From assembly GCA_023439045.1 (NCBI GenBank), contig JAEXOY010000021.1:124001-188000 (forward strand): a stretch of 64,000 bases of DNA. Direction: 5' to 3'. The notes beneath the pieces are model-generated. The model was not told where the DNA came from, did not search any database, and was given only the letters and a program-made list of their open reading frames with translations. Shown here piece by piece: positions 33,421-42,519 of the stretch (its first letter is position 1; each line of letters opens with the position of its first letter). This stretch comes from Bacillota bacterium (GTDB taxonomy: Bacteria > Bacillota > Clostridia > Acetivibrionales > DSM-1351). Made by a program: the position numbers and the translations under genes.

Positions 33421-35805
33421 ATGCCTAAAATCAATTTAAATTTTGACTGGAAGTATAGTCCTGACTTTAAGACTGAATATATAGATCAAAACTTCGACTT
33501 TTCTAATTTTGAGACAGTAAATTTACCTCATACAAACAAGGAACTTGATTATAATTATTTTGATGAACAAGAGTATCAATTTGTTTCTTGCTACAAAAAA
33601 CAGCTATATATACCAGAGGATTATAGCGAAAAGGTGCTCATTCTTACCTTTGAAGGAATTGCGTCCTATGCAAGGCTCTATATTAATGGGGATTACGTAG
33701 CACAACATTTTGGAGGCTATACACCTTTTGTTGTTGACATATCATCACATGTAACCTGCGGGGGATCAAACATTATTACTGTGGAGTGCGACTCAACCGA
33801 GAGAGATGATACACCACCGTTTGGAAATGTCATTGATTATCTAACTTATGGCGGAATATATAGAGAAGCTTGGCTAGACGTAAGAAACAAGGCGCACATA
33901 AAGGACGTGTTTATAAAAACGTCTCAAGCAAGGGCGAAGGCCAAGATAATGGATATTGACGTAGAGCTTTTTTACGATGTAGAAAACTATGTTGCAAATT
34001 TTAAAATTCTTGATAAGGATAATAATGTTGTCAGTGCATTTAACTACAAGAATGGGGGACAGAAGTTTAATATATGCGGGGCGGTAGAAAATGTTCAGGC
34101 CTGGAACATTGATTGCCCATACCTATACACACTTAATGTGCAGCTGGTATGTAACGGAGAAATTGTAGATGAGATCAACCAGAGATTTGGCTTTAGGGAG
34201 GTATTATTTAAGCAGGACGGGTTTTATCTCAATGGGATAAAGATTAAGCTCAGAGGGCTAAATAGGCATCAGTCCTTCCCATATGTAGGGTATGCTATGC
34301 CGAAATCTGCACAGGTAAAGGACGCGGACATCCTAAAATATGATCTGGGGGCAAATATTGTAAGAACCTCTCACTATCCTCAATCCAGGCATTTTCTCGA
34401 TAGATGTGATGAAATAGGACTGTTGGTGTTAGAAGAGATACCAGGTTGGCAGCATATTGGAGACTCTAACTGGAAAAATGTTTCCTGTGAAAATGTAAAA
34501 GAAATGATTTTTCGTGATAGAAACCATCCCTCCATTATTATGTGGGGAGTAAGGATAAATGAATCCCCAGATTGTGATGAGTTTTATACGGTTACCAATC
34601 AGATAGCTCATTCAATGGATAACACTAGACCGACAGGTGGGGTAAGAAACTTAAAAAATAGTCATTTGTTTGAGGATGTATACACATATAATGACTTTAT
34701 CCACAAAGGAGATAATGAAGCACTGGATCAACCTATACAGGTTATGGGTGTTGAAGCACCTTACCTTGTTACAGAGCACAATGGGCACATGTACCCTACT
34801 AAACGCTATGACAATGAAGAGAAGAGACTTGAGCATGCGCTTAGGCACACAAGAGTTATAGATAAAATGATGGGGAGTGATAGAATATCGGGTGCAATAG
34901 GCTGGTGCGCATTCGATTATAATACACATAAGGATTTTGGCTCGGGCGACCGAATCTGCTACCATGGAGTTTGTGATATGTTCAGGATACCAAAGTTGGC
35001 GGCGTACACGTATGCGGCTCAGCAGAGGAGGGAGCCTGTGCTTGAAATTTCCTCAACCATGGACATCGGAGAGCACCCAGCTGGTGAGATTGGGACAATA
35101 TATGCATTCACAAATTGTGATTATATAAAGCTATATAGGGATAATGATTATATAAGCACATTTTATGCAGACCGAAAGAATTTCCCGAATATTGCATTTG
35201 CCCCTATAAAAATAGACGACTTTATTGGGGATTTACTAGAGAAGAAGGAAGGCTTTAGTAATAGAGACTGTAGGACCATTAAGGAAATCTTAAGCGCTGC
35301 CAGAAAATACGGCCAGAATCTACCATTTAGGTTCAAGGTACAGATGAGTAGGATTATGAAGCTATATAAACTTACTTATGAGGATTGTACAAAGCTTTTT
35401 AACAAGTACGTAGGCAATTGGGGCGGACAAAGGGTAACTTTTAGGTTTGAAGGCTACATGGGGGATAATTTAGTAAAAACCATAACGAAAAGTACAGTTT
35501 CTAAAACCCAACTGGAGATGATTGCAGATAGTAATGTTCTTATAGAAGCCGATACTTATGATGTTACTAGGATTGTACTAAAGGCAAAGGACGAATTTGG
35601 CAACGTATTACCTTTTGCAAGTGACGCAATGAATATCAAGGTTAATGGTCCCGCCGAGATTATTGGGCCAAAATGCATTGCTCTTATGGGTGGGGTTTAT
35701 GCCTTCTGGGTAAAAACAAAGGGGCAATCGGGAACAGCAATAGTTTCTGTAGACTCTCACAAATATGGCAACAAAAGGCTGCATATTGATATTATAAAAC
35801 AATAG
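33421..35805 (+). CDS. Glycoside hydrolase family 2 enzyme (beta-galactosidase/glucuronidase type)
   Basis: The 794-residue protein has a jelly-roll sugar-binding domain (about 1-170), an immunoglobulin-like domain (about 170-270), a TIM barrel (about 270-545) and C-terminal beta domains. The acid/base Glu381 lies in WGVRINES and the likely nucleophile Glu452 in YLVTEHNGH. GLNRHQSFPYVG is a family motif. There is no signal peptide, so it acts in the cytosol on imported oligosaccharides. AAAGGATGG lies 7 nt before the ATG. No transporter is adjacent; the divergence of the C-terminal part leaves the sugar specificity open. Confidence 0.93.
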   Translation: MPKINLNFDWKYSPDFKTEYIDQNFDFSNFETVNLPHTNKELDYNYFDEQEYQFVSCYKKQLYIPEDYSEKVLILTFEGIASYARLYINGDYVAQHFGGYTPFVVDISSHVTCGGSNIITVECDSTERDDTPPFGNVIDYLTYGGIYREAWLDVRNKAHIKDVFIKTSQARAKAKIMDIDVELFYDVENYVANFKILDKDNNVVSAFNYKNGGQKFNICGAVENVQAWNIDCPYLYTLNVQLVCNGEIVDEINQRFGFREVLFKQDGFYLNGIKIKLRGLNRHQSFPYVGYAMPKSAQVKDADILKYDLGANIVRTSHYPQSRHFLDRCDEIGLLVLEEIPGWQHIGDSNWKNVSCENVKEMIFRDRNHPSIIMWGVRINESPDCDEFYTVTNQIAHSMDNTRPTGGVRNLKNSHLFEDVYTYNDFIHKGDNEALDQPIQVMGVEAPYLVTEHNGHMYPTKRYDNEEKRLEHALRHTRVIDKMMGSDRISGAIGWCAFDYNTHKDFGSGDRICYHGVCDMFRIPKLAAYTYAAQQRREPVLEISSTMDIGEHPAGEIGTIYAFTNCDYIKLYRDNDYISTFYADRKNFPNIAFAPIKIDDFIGDLLEKKEGFSNRDCRTIKEILSAARKYGQNLPFRFKVQMSRIMKLYKLTYEDCTKLFNKYVGNWGGQRVTFRFEGYMGDNLVKTITKSTVSKTQLEMIADSNVLIEADTYDVTRIVLKAKDEFGNVLPFASDAMNIKVNGPAEIIGPKCIALMGGVYAFWVKTKGQSGTAIVSVDSHKYGNKRLHIDIIKQ

Positions 35806-35812
35806 ATGTAAG

Positions 35813-35846
35813 TAAAAAAGTTACCATCAATATGGTGACTTTTTTA
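35813..35846 (+). terminator. Terminator after the GH2 gene
   Basis: Arms AAAAAGTTACCAT and ATGGTGACTTTTTT flank a 4-nt loop. Confidence 0.9.
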
Positions 35847-35896
35847 CTATTTACAGGAAATTAATAATATGTTTACACTTTGTTAATTGTAATTAG

Positions 35897-35924
35897 TTGA
35901 AAACATTACAATTAATGGTAAAAT
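35897..35924 (+). promoter_or_regulatory. Promoter of the first kinase gene
   Basis: TTGAAA (35897-35902), a 16-bp spacer and TAAAAT (35919-35924) form a good sigma-A site. The TTG of this -35 box is also the 5'-most possible start codon of the frame, which argues against translation from there. Confidence 0.65.
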
Positions 35925-35953
35925 ATTATTATTTAAGAATACTAAGGTGTGTT

Positions 35954-37324
35954 ATGCATAGTGGATTAGCCATAATGATATTTTACTCAATAGGTACTAT
36001 TACATATATGTTCCTTTGTCTTGACATAAAGCACAAAGCAATAAATATTTACTCCATAAGCATGGTGTTTTCAATTATTTCTTCTGCTCTGTATATCTTA
36101 AATACCCAATTTAATTTTGAGTTTATATTTATTTTGGGATACCTATTTTTTTCACTCAGCATTTATGTCGCTTTAATGGCGATTGATTTAGTTCTTGAAT
36201 TTAATATCTTTTGTAAAATTAATAATTTTTTCATATCGCTTATTTTAATAAATCTATTATTGTCCATTGTAGATTTAGATTTAACCTTATTTATTAATAA
36301 AGTCATGTTTATGCTACTGTTTTGCTTATATGGTCTAATTGGTTTAAGAAAGCAATACCTTAATAGATATGAGAGGTTATTAAGCTGTTCACTGGCTATT
36401 TTGCCATTATTTCAAATTGTTTGGTTTATACTGGCTAATGTATTATATTTTAAAATATACTTCTGGGATATTTTAGAGTACTTTATCCAGAGCGCAATAT
36501 TTGCACTCCTTATTGCATTTGTATTGATAGAATATGAAAAGAAACAGCTAGAGCTAAGGCTGGTACAAGCTGAGAAAATAGCACTTGAGTCTCAATTGAA
36601 CGACAAGACCAAAACAGAGTACTATGCTTCAATCTCACATGAATTCAGAACACCAGTCAATGTAATTTATAGTACTGCCCAACTAATTGAATCCAAAATA
36701 AAAAACTCTACACAGGAGATAAAGAGCAATGATTTAGAAAGGTATTTTAGTAGCATAAGGAGTAATTGCTCTAAAATTCTCCAGCTTGTTAACCATGTAA
36801 TTGATATGGACAAATTGCAGTGTGGCTTACTGGAGTTAGAACTATCAAGATGTAATATACTTGAGGTAATAGAAAATGTAATAATAAATATAAATTTATA
36901 TGCCTCTACACAGGGAAAACAAGTAGAGCTATGTTGTCAACAGAAGGAGATTATTTCATATTTTGATAAGCAAAAGATTGAAAGTATAATACTCAATCTT
37001 CTCTCAAATTCTATTAAATATTCTAATTGCTCGAATTATATAACGGTAGGCGTTGAACAAATAAACAGAGAAGTATGTATAACTATTACCGATACAGGGG
37101 TGGGAATGTCCGATGATCAGAAGCAAAAGCTATACAAAAGGTTTATTACAAAGAAAAGCGATAACGAAAATGTAAATAGTAGCGGCATTGGTTTGCAATT
37201 AGTAAAAGCCTTTGTTGATATGCATAAGGGGGATATAAGATTGGACACAGAGTATACATGTGGCTGTAGATTTATTATTACCTTACCCCTCAATGATGAA
37301 TTAAAATCCGAGACAATTGCATAG
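35954..37324 (+). CDS. Membrane sensor histidine kinase with seven N-terminal helices
   Basis: The 456-residue protein has seven hydrophobic helices (about residues 1-200), a short coiled-coil linker, a HisKA domain with SISHEFRTPVNVIY (phospho-accepting His) and an ATPase domain with NLLSNSIKYS, DTGVGMS and SSGIGLQLVKAF. I start it at the ATG at 35954, with AAGG 6 nt upstream, because the upstream frame contains the promoter. A response regulator gene follows 70 bp later, then a second kinase. The helices may sense a membrane-soluble signal or membrane state. Confidence 0.9.
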   Translation: MHSGLAIMIFYSIGTITYMFLCLDIKHKAINIYSISMVFSIISSALYILNTQFNFEFIFILGYLFFSLSIYVALMAIDLVLEFNIFCKINNFFISLILINLLLSIVDLDLTLFINKVMFMLLFCLYGLIGLRKQYLNRYERLLSCSLAILPLFQIVWFILANVLYFKIYFWDILEYFIQSAIFALLIAFVLIEYEKKQLELRLVQAEKIALESQLNDKTKTEYYASISHEFRTPVNVIYSTAQLIESKIKNSTQEIKSNDLERYFSSIRSNCSKILQLVNHVIDMDKLQCGLLELELSRCNILEVIENVIININLYASTQGKQVELCCQQKEIISYFDKQKIESIILNLLSNSIKYSNCSNYITVGVEQINREVCITITDTGVGMSDDQKQKLYKRFITKKSDNENVNSSGIGLQLVKAFVDMHKGDIRLDTEYTCGCRFIITLPLNDELKSETIA

Positions 37325-37394
37325 ATAAAGTTCACTCATTCTTCACAATTAGGGTTTATAATAAATATGTCAATAATATTTTAGGTGGTATAAG

Positions 37395-38081
37395 ATGAGT
37401 AATATAAAAATACTTATTGCAGATGATGAGGAACGCATGAGACGCCTTTTGAGAGATTTTCTTAAGAGACAAAATTATACCGTGGTAGAGGCACCAGACG
37501 GTAGGTCTGCACTTGAATGTTTTTATAAAGAACAATCAACAATTTCATTGGTTTTATTAGATGTTATGATGCCTTATATTGATGGTTGGGAGGTGCTTCG
37601 AAAAATAAGAGAACACTCCAAGGTTCCAGTAATAATGTTAACCGCAAAAAGTAACGAGAATGATGAGTTGCTTGGTTTTGGAATGGGAGCAGATGAATAT
37701 ATAACAAAGCCCTTTAGTCCAATGATTTTAATTGCTAGAATTCAAGCAGTTTTAAAGAGATATAATCACGATAGTGTAGAAAAGCGGTGCTTTAATGGAT
37801 TGGAAATAGATGATAGTGCCCATGTGGTGACCGCTGATGGTATTGAAGTTACCCTTACTCCAAAGGAGTATGAGTTGTTGCTTTACTTCTGTAATAATGA
37901 AGGCATTGCGTTATCACGTGAAAAAATATTAAACTCAGTATGGAATTATGATTATTTCGGAGATGAAAGAACTGTTGATACTCATATAAAAAAGCTGCGT
38001 CTTAAGTTGGGCTCTAAGGGAGATTACATACAGACAGTGAGAGGAATTGGGTATAAATTTGATGTTCACAAAGATGCCTGA
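37395..38081 (+). CDS. OmpR/PhoB-family response regulator
   Basis: The 228-residue protein has an N-terminal receiver (1-120) with the acidic pair in ILIADDEERM, the phospho-accepting Asp in LVLLDVMMPYIDGW and Lys in ITKPFSP. The C-terminal winged helix (about 135-225) has TPKEYELLLYF and DERTVDTHIKKLRLKLG. GGTGG lies 8 nt before the ATG. It overlaps the second kinase by 8 bp, so that kinase is its main partner; the preceding 7TM kinase is a possible second input. Confidence 0.95.
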   Translation: MSNIKILIADDEERMRRLLRDFLKRQNYTVVEAPDGRSALECFYKEQSTISLVLLDVMMPYIDGWEVLRKIREHSKVPVIMLTAKSNENDELLGFGMGADEYITKPFSPMILIARIQAVLKRYNHDSVEKRCFNGLEIDDSAHVVTADGIEVTLTPKEYELLLYFCNNEGIALSREKILNSVWNYDYFGDERTVDTHIKKLRLKLGSKGDYIQTVRGIGYKFDVHKDA

Positions 38082-39564
38082 CATGAGGTTTTCATTAAAA
38101 GTAAAGCTGCTAAGTGCTTTTTTTGGAATAATTTTATTCTCAAGTGTGTTTTCTATAATATTAAACAGCACTTTACTAGAAAAGTATTATTATGAAAAGA
38201 AAGAGGATATTCTCATAGAATGCTATAACAGCCTTAGCAAAAACTATAACAGCACTGAGGACATTCTTTTGGAGATAGATAGGAATGCAAGTCTCAGAGG
38301 TATCAGCACTGTAATATTAGATAGTAGCTTCAATACTATCTACCAGTCACGACAACCAAGGACCAGTGACCTTCAGCAAAGAAGAAAATCTAACATAAGC
38401 CGTTCAGAACCCTCAATACACCTAGATAGAGAGGATTTCCCTGAAAGTACTCTAGACAAGCCTATAATTAAAAAGCAATTTGATAAGATGCTGGACTCTT
38501 ATTTTATTTCCCTATACAGTAAATTAGACAACGATGTTTATGTCTTTATGGGAACGCCAGTAAAAGCAATTGAAGAGAGTGCATCAATTGCAACAAAGTT
38601 TTCTGTTATCACAGGAATATTTACCTTGATAATAGGTGGTATTATTATCCTAATGATAACTGCACGACTCACTAAGCCCATAATTAAGTTGAACAGAATA
38701 GCGATGAAAATGGCAGTTCTGGACTTTACAGAACGTTATAACGAAAATAATAGAGATGAAATAGGAACTCTAGGAGATAGCATTAATTCACTCTCTGAAC
38801 AGTTAGAGGCATCTATTAGTGAATTGAGACAGGCGAACCAAAAGTTAATGGAAGATATTCAGAATGAAAGAAGAATTGATGAATTAAGAAAAGAGTTTAT
38901 AAGTAATATTTCTCATGAATTAAAGACACCTATTGCATTAATACAAGGGTATTCAGAGGGACTCAAACTCAATGTTAATGAAGATGAAGAAAATAAGAAC
39001 TATTACTGTGAAGTCATTGAAGATGAAGCCAATAAAATGAATGCACTAGTAAGGAAGCTACTAAACCTTTCGGAGCTTGAAAGTACTAATGTCGTTCTTG
39101 ATAGAGTAGATTTTGATGTGGTGGAAATGATAAAGGATACCCTTAAAAAGAAAACTATCGAGTTCGAAAGAAAAGGTGCAAATATAAAATTTGAATGTCA
39201 AGAAAATAATCCTATTATAATAAATGCGGATTATTATCTTACTGAACAAGTGCTGCAGAACTATTTGAGTAATGCTCTTAATCACCTGAGCGGCTCGAAT
39301 GAAATAATAGTGGGAGTTGAAGTAAAAGATGATAAGGCATTAATAACAGTTTATAATTCAGGTAGCCATATCCCTGATAGTGCTTTAGAAAATATTTGGC
39401 TCAGTTTCTACAAGGTTGATAAGGCAAGGACGAGGGAATACGGTGGAACAGGATTGGGGTTATCCATTGTCAAGGCAGTACAGAATGCTCATAATAGTTG
39501 CTGTGGAGTCAAAAATATTGAAGGAGGAGTGCTCTTCTGGTTTGATGCTCCATTAAGTCAATAA
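38074..39564 (+). CDS. HAMP-containing sensor histidine kinase
   Basis: The 496-residue protein has a first transmembrane helix (about 7-27), an extracytoplasmic sensor of about 150 residues, a second helix (about 175-200), a HAMP domain (ending near residue 255), HisKA with FISNISHELKTPIALI and an ATPase domain with NYLSNALNHL and GGTGLGLSIVKAV. The start codon lies inside the last codons of the response regulator gene; ATG at 38074 or 38083 are both possible. The next gene encodes a small exported protein, a plausible output or accessory. Confidence 0.94.
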   Translation: MPDMRFSLKVKLLSAFFGIILFSSVFSIILNSTLLEKYYYEKKEDILIECYNSLSKNYNSTEDILLEIDRNASLRGISTVILDSSFNTIYQSRQPRTSDLQQRRKSNISRSEPSIHLDREDFPESTLDKPIIKKQFDKMLDSYFISLYSKLDNDVYVFMGTPVKAIEESASIATKFSVITGIFTLIIGGIIILMITARLTKPIIKLNRIAMKMAVLDFTERYNENNRDEIGTLGDSINSLSEQLEASISELRQANQKLMEDIQNERRIDELRKEFISNISHELKTPIALIQGYSEGLKLNVNEDEENKNYYCEVIEDEANKMNALVRKLLNLSELESTNVVLDRVDFDVVEMIKDTLKKKTIEFERKGANIKFECQENNPIIINADYYLTEQVLQNYLSNALNHLSGSNEIIVGVEVKDDKALITVYNSGSHIPDSALENIWLSFYKVDKARTREYGGTGLGLSIVKAVQNAHNSCCGVKNIEGGVLFWFDAPLSQ

Positions 39565-39701
39565 TAAAAATTAATCTTTTCTTATAGATAAGCATTAAGA
39601 CTATACTGTACATTACTTATCAAATATTAAAGTAATTTACAAATTCTTCACAAGAAAAACATAAAATAGGGAACTCTATTTCTGGGAGAGGAGGTGAAAC
39701 T

Positions 39702-40157
39702 TTGAAAAAAATAGTATTTGCTATTCTTTTCACATTTTGTTTGTCCATAGTTTCGCTAAACTGCTTTGCTCAGGAACAACAAAGCTCAGACAATAAAATA
39801 AACTGTAGCTGTTCAGATTGCAAAAGGGACAGAGACCCTATCAAACAACTGGAAAAGAGAAAAGAGAAGGTACAACAAGAGCTCAAGGACGGTATTATTA
39901 CAAAGGATGAAGCAGATAAGGTCATAAAGAATATTGATGCTAAAATAAGCATTATAAAAGAATTTAACAGTATGACCCTACCTCAGAAAAAAGAGAAGCT
40001 TTTGAGTAATTTTAAAGCTCGGATAGAGACAAAGGTAAAAATGGGCGAGTTAACAAAGACTGAAGGTGCTCAGATCGTTAAGGATTTTGAAAGCTCACTG
40101 GAAAAGTGGGACGGAACAGGACGTCCAGATTTTAAGGGTAAACATAAACCTGACTAA
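39702..40157 (+). CDS. Small exported helical protein (DUF2680-like)
   Basis: The 151-residue protein has a signal peptide (about 1-23, cut near CFAQEQ), a short Cys cluster NCSCSDCKRD, and a Lys/Glu-rich helical region with two related segments, KDGIITKDEADKVIKNID and KMGELTKTEGAQIVKDFE, like DUF2680 proteins. The start is TTG at 39702, with GGAGGTG upstream. It follows the kinase gene by 137 bp. A role in envelope stress would fit its place after a two-component system, but that is inference. Confidence 0.75.
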   Translation: MKKIVFAILFTFCLSIVSLNCFAQEQQSSDNKINCSCSDCKRDRDPIKQLEKRKEKVQQELKDGIITKDEADKVIKNIDAKISIIKEFNSMTLPQKKEKLLSNFKARIETKVKMGELTKTEGAQIVKDFESSLEKWDGTGRPDFKGKHKPD

Positions 40158-40209
40158 CAGGGGTTCCATATATCACCACAAAATCATATTATACCAATGA
40201 GGTGATTTT

Positions 40210-40413
40210 ATGGAGAATGAGTGCCGTAATAACTGTATGGATTGGTTTTTTTGCCTTTCTCCTCAACAGCTGACATTACTTGCTACTTTCGTAGCACTTA
40301 CGTTAGCAGAGGGGTTGGATACCTGTGATACAGGTGTTTTAGGTAACTTTATTATGTCAGTAGGACAGCTATTGATTAGCTATGCTGCTCAGGAAGAATG
40401 CTTAAAATTGTAG
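40210..40413 (+). CDS. Small Cys-containing hypothetical protein (67 residues)
   Basis: The protein begins MENECRNNCMDWFFCLS and has an amphipathic central part LTLLATFVALTLAEGLDTCD followed by LGNFIMSVGQLLISYAAQEE. This pattern resembles the small clostridial DUF6774-type proteins, but I am not sure of the match. Five Cys residues are present. GAGGTG lies 6 nt before the ATG, which supports real translation. It overlaps the convergent DMT gene by 25 bp. Confidence 0.7.
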   Translation: MENECRNNCMDWFFCLSPQQLTLLATFVALTLAEGLDTCDTGVLGNFIMSVGQLLISYAAQEECLKL

Positions 40414-41342
40414 GAGGTTGCAGGGTAAATACCTGCAGCTTCCTTTTTTATGTGTGGAAGCTTAATATGTGGAAGCTTAATGGATGAAAGCACTACTGAG
40501 AAAAGAACTAATGCGCAACCTACAATAGGAAATAAGCCCACGTATTTTTCACCTAGAAGCAATACTGCTAAGAATAGAGTTACAACTGGCTCGAATGTGT
40601 ATAAAATAGCTGCTGTTTCGGGTTTTACATAGCTAATAGCCTTACTTTGTGAAAGTGCTGTAAAAATTACAACCAATGTATTTATTGCAATAAGTAAGAT
40701 AAAGTGAGTACTAAGAAGGTTGTGAGGTATCACTTTACTAAATTCAGAAAATGCTATGCCTAAAATAAGGAACGAGATACTATTAGTTATATGCTGAATT
40801 AATGTAAATTGAACGGCATTTACTTTTTTAGAGATAACATTTTGAAAGGCCATAAATAGTGAGAAAAAAATTGCATTTAAAAGAGCAAAAAGGTCTCCTA
40901 GATTTATGGTAAAGCCTTTTCCTGCTAAAGTTATAAAAAATATTCCAAATAGTGCTAGTAGAGCTAATAATAATGTTTTAAGTGGTGGGAGTTTCCTGTT
41001 AAAAAAGGCCATTATAATAGGTGTTATGACCACCGAAAGTTGTACTATAAAGGCAGTGTTGGAGCCTGAAGTGCGCTCTAATGCCAACATACAGAAGGTA
41101 TTGCTTAATACTGAAACAAGACTAACAAGTATACTAATTAAAACAGCTTTAGCACTAAATCTACCGAGTTTTTTATAGAAGATTATAAGCGTTACAATGG
41201 CTGCACAGACAGAACAAATGAACAAAACGGCAAATCGAGGAAGAAAAGTGAGTAGCATTTTGGCCCATATGTACGAAGATCCCCAAAATATTGAATTAAG
41301 TAATAAAAATATTTTTGCATTTTTACTGTTTATAATATTCAT
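40389..41342 (-). CDS. DMT superfamily (EamA) transporter
   Basis: The 317-residue protein has about ten helices in two EamA repeats, with NSIFWGSSYIWAKMLL at the start and YTFEPVVTLFLAVLLLGE in the second repeat. Such proteins export or import amino acids, nucleobases or drugs. The C-terminal tail has a duplicated LPHIK and then reads through the hairpin that terminates the convergent small gene. AGGACGG lies 8 nt before the ATG. A divergent AraC regulator starts 234 bp away and could control it. Confidence 0.9.
   Translation of the reverse strand: MNIINSKNAKIFLLLNSIFWGSSYIWAKMLLTFLPRFAVLFICSVCAAIVTLIIFYKKLGRFSAKAVLISILVSLVSVLSNTFCMLALERTSGSNTAFIVQLSVVITPIIMAFFNRKLPPLKTLLLALLALFGIFFITLAGKGFTINLGDLFALLNAIFFSLFMAFQNVISKKVNAVQFTLIQHITNSISFLILGIAFSEFSKVIPHNLLSTHFILLIAINTLVVIFTALSQSKAISYVKPETAAILYTFEPVVTLFLAVLLLGEKYVGLFPIVGCALVLFSVVLSSIKLPHIKLPHIKKEAAGIYPATSYNFKHSS
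40413..40450 (+). terminator. Terminator of the 67-residue gene, lying inside the DMT gene end
   Basis: GGAGGTTGCAGG pairs with CCTGCAGCTTCC (two G-T pairs), followed by six Ts. The same bases encode the last residues of the DMT transporter on the other strand. Confidence 0.75.
40453..40482. repeat. 15-bp tandem duplication near the end of the DMT gene
   Basis: TGTGGAAGCTTAATA is followed by TGTGGAAGCTTAATG. In the coding frame it doubles the peptide LPHIK. Confidence 0.85.
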
Positions 41343-41575
41343 TTATATGTACCGTCCTGGTTCAGAGTTTTTACTTTACATAAATATTATATTCTCAATT
41401 TTAGTAATGTTTATAGTTTAATATGCTAATAATATTGCAAAAAGTGCTATAATATAATTAGATATATAAGAAGAATACGAGTATAAAAAAGCCGAGTACA
41501 AACAAATACAAATGCTATAAAGTTTCTTTTAGCTATTAGATTGCGAATGGCTGGAATAAAAGGGGGAAGGGATAA

Positions 41576-42457
41576 ATGACAGCATATGGTATTAAAACGG
41601 GGAACCTTTCAGATGATTTTAAACTTTTTCATCTGAAAGACAAAAGCAATATTCAGTTTGATTACCATTATCATGATTTTAACAAACTGATTATTTTTAT
41701 TTCTGGTAATGTGGTCTATAACATTGAAGGAAAAGCTTATGAGTTACAGCCCTGGGACGTTCTGCTAGTGCCTTCAGGTCAGGTGCATAAGCCTCTTATT
41801 GAGCCAGTTACAGCGTATGAGAGAATAGTGTTCTGGATTAATAATAGTTTTTTAGAGCAGCACAGTTCAGAAAATGATAGGCTTCTTAATTGTTTTTCCA
41901 TTGCAAAAAATGATATGATGCATGTTATTAGACCACAACTAGCAGCTTTGGACAGTCTAAAGACGTTGCTTTTATTACTGGAAAAGGAGATAAAGGGGGG
42001 AGATTTTGCCAGCACTATAATGGCTAACAGCCTTTTCGTCCAACTGATAATTAGCATCAATAGATTATATATCAAAGAAGATACACAAACAAAAAAGATT
42101 GAAGTGCAGTATGAAGAGAGTATACTCAAAATTCTTCAATATATCAATTCAAATATAGAAAAGGATCTTACTATAGAATTTTTATCGACAAAGTTTTTCA
42201 TAAACAAGTTTTATTTAATGCATAAGTTTAAGTCATGTACAGGATATACCCTACACAACTATATAAATAACAAAAGGCTAATAAAGGCTAATGAGTTGAT
42301 TAAAAATGGAATAAGTATGTCGGAGACAGCCCAACAATGTGGATTTAATGATTATTCAAGTTTTGTCAGAGCATTTAAAAGACAATTCGGACTATCTCCC
42401 AAAAATTATCTAAAGCAAATAAATTCACTTTACAAGCAAATTGTTATTGAAGGGTGA
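41576..42457 (+). CDS. AraC-family regulator with cupin domain
   Basis: The 293-residue protein has an N-terminal AraC-binding cupin (about 20-100) with HYHDFNKLIIFISG and WDVLLVPSGQVHKPL, and a C-terminal double helix-turn-helix (about 190-287) with FFINKFYLMHKFKSCTG and CGFNDYSSFVRAFKRQFG. AGGG lies 5-6 nt before the ATG. It is divergent from the DMT transporter, a common layout for a regulator of its neighbour. The 41343-41575 spacer is AT-rich with a TATAAT at about 41450. Confidence 0.9.
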   Translation: MTAYGIKTGNLSDDFKLFHLKDKSNIQFDYHYHDFNKLIIFISGNVVYNIEGKAYELQPWDVLLVPSGQVHKPLIEPVTAYERIVFWINNSFLEQHSSENDRLLNCFSIAKNDMMHVIRPQLAALDSLKTLLLLLEKEIKGGDFASTIMANSLFVQLIISINRLYIKEDTQTKKIEVQYEESILKILQYINSNIEKDLTIEFLSTKFFINKFYLMHKFKSCTGYTLHNYINNKRLIKANELIKNGISMSETAQQCGFNDYSSFVRAFKRQFGLSPKNYLKQINSLYKQIVIEG

Positions 42458-42519
42458 AAAAGATATGGTACAATTATATAAATTAACTAGCTTTAAAATT
42501 GGATTAAATTTGGTGTAGT

